From Desulfofundulus kuznetsovii DSM 6115 (GTDB lineage Bacteria; Bacillota; Desulfotomaculia; Desulfotomaculales; Desulfovirgulaceae): 64,000 nucleotides of DNA. The notes under the pieces were generated by a model that was not told the origin of the DNA, did not search any database, and saw only the letters and a program-made list of their open reading frames with translations. Of this stretch, positions 60,336-64,000 are shown piece after piece; position 1 is the stretch's first letter, and every line of letters begins with the position of its first letter. Where the stretch lies: the NCBI RefSeq assembly GCF_000214705.1, contig NC_015573.1, positions 1,946,911-2,010,910 of the forward strand, written 5' to 3'. A program made the position numbers and the translations under genes.

Positions 60336-60605
60336 TTAAATAGCTTCTGCATCCTTCAAATAGTTTCTCACCAGCTCTTCCAGCAACTCGTCCCGTTCCA
60401 GCCGCCTGATTTTGCTGCGGGCATTGTTGTGGCTGGTAATATAGGCCGGATCCCCGGATAACAAATAGCCTACAAGCTGGTTGATCGGATTGTATCCCTT
60501 TTCCTTCAGCGCGGCATACACAGACAGAAGTATCTCCTTCGCCTGGTTGACTTCCTCTGCTTCAACCTTGAACATAACGGTATTTTCGGAAGTTTCCCTG
60601 CTCAC
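60336..60605 (-). CDS. ireB: IreB family regulatory phosphoprotein
   Basis: 89 residues from GTG 60605, eight bases after GGGGGG. The family core is [40 protein letters not shown]. IreB (UPF0297, YrzL) is phosphorylated by the PASTA kinase IreK in Enterococcus at N-terminal threonines. Thr and Ser residues (SRETSENT) occur in the equivalent N-terminal region. Directly downstream of alaS. Confidence 0.92.
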   Translation of the reverse strand: MSRETSENTVMFKVEAEEVNQAKEILLSVYAALKEKGYNPINQLVGYLLSGDPAYITSHNNARSKIRRLERDELLEELVRNYLKDAEAI

Positions 60606-60746
60606 GGCCAAAGCCCCCCCTTTTTAAGAATATAACCCCGTCTGGGATCTATATTCGTTGGCCCGACCTTTTTTCCTCTATTGTCAAAAAACTACTGTCC
60701 TGAAAATAGCATTGTTGGTGGCGTTGAAAGCGTCACGGGTGTCGAC

Positions 60747-60772
60747 GAAAAAAAGCGGGGCAAAGCCCGCTT
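60747..60772 (-). terminator. Terminator of alaS
   Basis: AAGCGGG and CCCGCTT (60753-60772) form a stem overlapping the alaS stop codon at 60771. The minus strand continues with TTTTTTTCG. Confidence 0.85.
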
Positions 60773-63407
60773 AGCTCTTTAACTGCCCTGCTGCCACGGT
60801 GTAGGCTTTTTGCAGCGCCTCCTGAAGACGGGAGGCATCCTTGCCTCCGGCCTGGGCCATATCCGGCCTTCCGCCTCCCCCACCGCCAAGCATGGAGGCC
60901 ACTTCTTTAACCAGCTTGCCGGCATGCAACCCCCTGGGCAGCAGATCTTTTGTTACTGCCGCCACCAGGTTGACCCTTTCCCCTACCGGGCTGGCCAGGA
61001 GAATTACCCCCGAACCAAGCCGCTCCCGCAGCAGGTCCACCATAGCCCGCAGGCTGTCCATGTCGGGAGCGCTGGTTTTAGCGGCCAGGAACTTGGCGCC
61101 GTCCAGGTCTTTTACCTGCTCCAGCAGCGTCTGCACTTCGTAACGGGCCAGCCGGGCACGCAACCCTTCGCTTTCCCGTTCCAGTTCTTTTACTTCCTTC
61201 ACCAGGGACTCCACCCGGTGTACTACTTCCGCCGGAGTAGCCCTGACCAGGGACGCGATCCGGGCCAGCTGTTCCTCCCGGGCCCGGACATAACGCAGCG
61301 CCCCGGCACCGGTCACCGCCTCCACCCGGCGCAAACCGGCACCCACACTGCCCTCGCTGATTAATTTAAAAAGCCCGATTTCAGCGGTGGATCTCACATG
61401 GGTACCGCCACAAAGTTCCAGGCTGAAGTCCCCCATCTTAACCACGCGGACCTGTTCCCCGTATTTCTCGCCAAAGAGGGCAACCGCCCCCATGGCCTGC
61501 GCCTCTTCCAGGGAGGTAAAGAAGGTCTGGACCGGGAGATTTTCCAGCACCGCCTGGTTGACCATTTCCTCTATGCGGTGCAGTTCTTCCGGGGACACCG
61601 GAGCATAATGAGTAAAGTCAAAGCGCAGGCGGTCGGGTTCCACTAAAGAACCGGCCTGGTTCACGTGGGGGCCAAGGACTTCTTTCAAGGCCTTATGGAG
61701 CAGGTGGGTCGCCGAGTGATTGCGGGCAGTGTCGCGGCGGCGCTTACCGTCAACCACTACCAGTATACTGTCATTTTCCTTCAAAACCCCGTTCTGGACT
61801 TTGCCCCGGTGAACAATGAGTCCTTCAACAGGACGGGAAACCTCCAGGACCTGAACCTCCAGTTCAGGGGCGCTGACGCGGGCGTGGTCGGATACCTGCC
61901 CGCCCGATTCGGCATAACAGGGAGTTATATCCAGGATAAATTCCACTTCCTCACCGGCAACCGCCTTGTCCACCGGACGCCCTTCTTTAAGCAGGGCCAG
62001 AACCTTACCCCGGGCTTCCAGGGTATCGTAGCCCACAAAACGGGTTTCCCCCAGCTTATCCCGCAGTACTTGATAAAAGGCGTCCTTCTCGGAAAGGTAT
62101 TCCGTTTCCTGGCGCGCGCGGCGGGCCCTCTCCCGCTGCTCCTCCATGGCCCGGGCAAAGGCCTCCTCATCCACGGTTAACCCTTCCTCGGCAGCCATTT
62201 CCCGGGTTAACTCCAGGGGAAAACCGTAGGTGTCATAAAGGCGGAAGGCATCCTCTCCCCGGATGACCGTGGAGCCGGCAGCCCTGGCCTCCTGAACCAG
62301 ACGGTTCAAAATTTCCGTACCCTGGGCCAGGGTTTCTCCGAAACGTTCCTCTTCACTACGGATTATTTTCAGTACGTGACCTTGATTGGCCGGCAGCTCG
62401 GGATAGGCACCGGCCATCTGTTTGATCACCGCCCCGGCCACCTGGTAAAGGAAAGGTTCGTGCAGTCCCAGCACCCGTCCAAAACGCACCGCCCGGCGCA
62501 AAAGCCGCCGGAGCACATAACCCCGCCCTTCGTTGGAAGGCAGGGCCCCGTCGGAGATGGCAAAAGTAACCGCCCGGCAGTGATCGGCAATTACCTTCAG
62601 GGCCATGTCTGTTTTGCTGCCGGCACCGTATTTCACGCCCGCCAGGCCGGCAGTAAAATCCATGATCTCCCGGAACAGGTCGGTATCGAAGTTGCTGGGC
62701 ACTCCCTGCAGCACGGAAGCTACCCGCTCCAAACCCATACCGGTATCAATACCTTTGCTGGCCAGCGGCGTATAATTCCCGGCCTCATCCCGGAAAAACT
62801 GGATAAACACCAGATTCCAGATCTCCAGGTAACGGTCACAGTCGCAGCCCACCCCGCAGCCGGCGGAACCGCACCCCCGCTCTTCTCCCAGGTCAACGTA
62901 GATCTCCGAACAGGGGCCGCAGGGACCAACCCCGATTTCCCAGAAATTGGTATCCTTGCCCATGCGCACAATACGTTCGGCGGGGACGCCCACCTCCCGG
63001 TGCCAGATGTCAAAGGCCTCATCATCATCAAGATAAATGGATATCCACAACTTTTCCTCCGGCAGTCCCAAAACCCGGGTGGTGAACTCCCAGGCCCAGG
63101 GGATGGCCTTTTCTTTAAAATAATCCCCAAAGGAGAAATTGCCCAGCATCTCAAAGAAGGTGTGATGCCGGGCCGTACGGCCAACCGACTCAATATCCGG
63201 CGTGCGCAGGCACTTCTGGCAGGTGGTTACCCTGCGCACCTCCGGTTTGGCGGCACCCGTGAAATAAGGTTTAAAGGGAACCATTCCCGCGGCCGTCCAT
63301 AAAAGGCTGGGATCGTTCGTGGGAATCAAGGAAGCGCTGGGCAGAATGCGGTGCCCCCTCGCTTCAAAAAATTTGAGAAATTTTTCCCTGATCTCCTTCC
63401 CGGTCAC
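60771..63407 (-). CDS. alaS: Alanyl-tRNA synthetase
   Basis: 878 residues, full length. Class II catalytic domain at the N-terminus (GMVPFKPYFTGAAKPEVRRV, TFFEMLGNFSFGDYFKEKAI), the tRNA-recognition domain, the editing domain with the zinc-type motif HSATHLLHKAL and later CGGTH, and the C-terminal DHHA1 domain with GGGGGGRPDMAQAGGKD. A CGxCSEIYVDLG loop and a Cys-rich insert (GCGSAGCGVGCDCD) lie in the catalytic domain. The Cys insert is typical of many anaerobe AlaRS. Confidence 0.97.
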   Translation of the reverse strand: MTGKEIREKFLKFFEARGHRILPSASLIPTNDPSLLWTAAGMVPFKPYFTGAAKPEVRRVTTCQKCLRTPDIESVGRTARHHTFFEMLGNFSFGDYFKEKAIPWAWEFTTRVLGLPEEKLWISIYLDDDEAFDIWHREVGVPAERIVRMGKDTNFWEIGVGPCGPCSEIYVDLGEERGCGSAGCGVGCDCDRYLEIWNLVFIQFFRDEAGNYTPLASKGIDTGMGLERVASVLQGVPSNFDTDLFREIMDFTAGLAGVKYGAGSKTDMALKVIADHCRAVTFAISDGALPSNEGRGYVLRRLLRRAVRFGRVLGLHEPFLYQVAGAVIKQMAGAYPELPANQGHVLKIIRSEEERFGETLAQGTEILNRLVQEARAAGSTVIRGEDAFRLYDTYGFPLELTREMAAEEGLTVDEEAFARAMEEQRERARRARQETEYLSEKDAFYQVLRDKLGETRFVGYDTLEARGKVLALLKEGRPVDKAVAGEEVEFILDITPCYAESGGQVSDHARVSAPELEVQVLEVSRPVEGLIVHRGKVQNGVLKENDSILVVVDGKRRRDTARNHSATHLLHKALKEVLGPHVNQAGSLVEPDRLRFDFTHYAPVSPEELHRIEEMVNQAVLENLPVQTFFTSLEEAQAMGAVALFGEKYGEQVRVVKMGDFSLELCGGTHVRSTAEIGLFKLISEGSVGAGLRRVEAVTGAGALRYVRAREEQLARIASLVRATPAEVVHRVESLVKEVKELERESEGLRARLARYEVQTLLEQVKDLDGAKFLAAKTSAPDMDSLRAMVDLLRERLGSGVILLASPVGERVNLVAAVTKDLLPRGLHAGKLVKEVASMLGGGGGGRPDMAQAGGKDASRLQEALQKAYTVAAGQLKS

Positions 63408-63482
63408 TATACTTTACCTCCCGTTTAAAAAGAAAAACCGCTCTTCGCCGGTGTAAGGAAAGCCCATCATAATTTCGGAGTA

Positions 63483-63512
63483 ATTATACAAAAAGTGCCT
63501 GTACGGTGTCAA
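63483..63512 (-). promoter_or_regulatory. Sigma-A promoter of alaS
   Basis: On the minus strand TTGACA (63507-63512) and TATAAT (63483-63488) with an 18-base spacer, both consensus. The leader would be only ~65 bases, too short for a T-box riboswitch. Confidence 0.85.
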
Positions 63513-63607
63513 GGGAGAGGCTTTGAACGTTCGTATTAAGATTCAGCAGGTAACTCTGTAATCGCCTGCCGTTTTGCACACGCAAAAGACACCCCTTAAA
63601 ATTTCTC

Positions 63608-63641
63608 TTGACACAATGGTACCGTATGTGGTACCATTGTG
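63608..63641 (+). promoter_or_regulatory. Promoter and perfect operator palindrome of the HicB-type unit
   Basis: TTGACA (63608-63613) with a TACCAT -10-like box 18 bases on (63632-63637). The palindrome CACAATGGTACC-gtatgt-GGTACCATTGTG (63612-63641) has two perfect 12-bp arms covering the spacer and -10, as expected for an autorepressed toxin-antitoxin promoter. Confidence 0.65.
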
Positions 63642-63652
63642 ATAGGTGATGA

Positions 63653-63727
63653 ATGGGAATGTCAAGATTCAAAAAAATAGCACTTGAAGCAATTAAAAAG
63701 CTTGAGGACAAAGGTGATGAGGAATGA
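63653..63727 (+). CDS. 24-codon leader-like reading frame before the HicB-type gene
   Basis: ATG 63653 (AGGTGAT upstream) encodes MGMSRFKKIALEAIKKLEDK GDEE, basic then acidic and helical. Its TGA overlaps the next ATG (ATGA). It is far shorter than a HicA toxin (~60-80 residues), so it is either a remnant, a coupling leader or a micro-protein. Confidence 0.4.
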   Translation: MGMSRFKKIALEAIKKLEDKGDEE

Positions 63728-64000
63728 AGAGCCTGGAATATTACTTAAACTTAAACTACGAAATAAAACTGCGGAATTTGCCGGAGGACGAGGGTGGGGG
63801 TTGGCTTGCTGAGATTCCCCAACTTCCCGGCTGTATATCCGACGGTTCCACACCCGAAGAAGCCCTGGTAAACCTGGAGGACGCCAAGAAGTGTTGGATT
63901 GAAACCTGTCTTGAGCTTGGACGCCCTGTACCAGAACCGGTTCCAGAAAACTATTCAGGACAACTGAGGATTCGTATCCCAAAGTCCTTACACCGCATTT
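63724..64000 (+). CDS. HicB-family antitoxin (partial, runs off the window)
   Basis: At least 92 residues: RNLPEDEGGGWLAEIPQLPG CISDGSTPEEALVNLEDAKK, followed by WIETCLELGRPVPEP and then GQLRIRIPKSLHRI, the start of a ribbon-helix-helix (Arc-like) DNA-binding part. This is the HicB pattern, a degenerate RNase H-like fold plus RHH. HicB neutralises the HicA mRNA interferase. The expected upstream hicA is missing; only the 24-codon frame stands there. hicA could lie beyond the right edge. Confidence 0.85.
   Translation, partial: MKSLEYYLNLNYEIKLRNLPEDEGGGWLAEIPQLPGCISDGSTPEEALVNLEDAKKCWIETCLELGRPVPEPVPENYSGQLRIRIPKSLHRI

Noticed and set aside
63408-63476. T-box riboswitch upstream of alaS
   Set aside because: The leader between the consensus promoter and the start codon is only about 65 bases and has no T-box sequence or specifier stem.
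1-64000. rRNA, tRNA and CRISPR features
   Set aside because: None could be recognised on either strand.

Overview
The window reads as one contig of a spore-forming, high-GC clostridial bacterium, most likely a Desulfotomaculum/Pelotomaculum-type Peptococcaceae. The reasons are a complete spoIIIAA-AH operon, a pro-sigma-K gene, IreB, DUF1292 and RuvX beside alaS, an EF-P/PepQ/AroQ block, a shikimate operon joined to type IV pilus genes, frequent GTG/TTG starts behind strong GGAGG-like sites, and a probable selenocysteine protein. Genus assignment is inference from gene content and order. I see no rRNA, tRNA or CRISPR array.

Layout. 0.2-0.9 kb: a frameshifted Crp/Fnr regulator. 1.1-6.5 kb: the spoIIIA operon, leftward, interrupted between AF and AG by a ~130-bp repeat that recurs at 29.9 kb. 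6.6-16.5 kb: NAD(P)H-disulfide oxidoreductase with rhodanese domain, zinc-ribbon protein, efp, pepQ, aroQ, pmbA and tldD, two near-duplicate Uma2 genes, a YabG-like small protein, a DUF3243 gene and a ~330-bp palindromic element. 16.6-29.8 kb: a type IV pilus locus (pilB, pilT, pilC, major pilin, minor pilins, PilX-like, pilM, pilN, pilO, pilD), with a broken O-antigen-ligase-like gene, a pilB N-terminal fragment and an IS607-type recombinase relic fused upstream of a pseudopilin. 30-36.7 kb: Uma2, aroB-aroK-aroC-aroE, yqeG, mobA, cobK.

36.8-49.1 kb is the accessory region. sigK is split into an N-terminal part and a region-4 part by ~1.4 kb carrying a HigBA-type toxin-antitoxin pair whose toxin has an amber codon. 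An eight-gene leftward operon follows: SAM methyltransferase, DUF4198 protein, NikA/DppA-type binding protein, two permeases, a nucleoside-recognition (Gate) membrane protein and two ATPases. This looks like uptake of a metal or metal chelate. Beyond it lie an EmrB-type exporter and a second, N-terminally truncated HigB-HigA-type pair.

49.5-64 kb: DUF554 protein, a probable Sec-containing glutaredoxin (in-frame UGA at the first active-site position followed by a SECIS-like hairpin), thioredoxin, FmdB-type zinc ribbon, a two-cluster ferredoxin, a triple-HTH regulator, a PBP2-type transpeptidase, a U32 peptidase, mltG, a VanW/G5 protein, DUF1292, ruvX, a ferredoxin-tailed aldo/keto reductase, ireB and alaS. 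At the right edge a HicB-like antitoxin gene runs off the window behind a perfect 12-bp-arm operator.

Almost everything is leftward; rightward genes are mostly accessory (DUF3243, ligase-like gene, sigK, toxin-antitoxin pairs, Sec-glutaredoxin). The strongest leads for follow-up are the Sec-glutaredoxin, the split sigK, and the methyltransferase/Gate/Nik-type operon.
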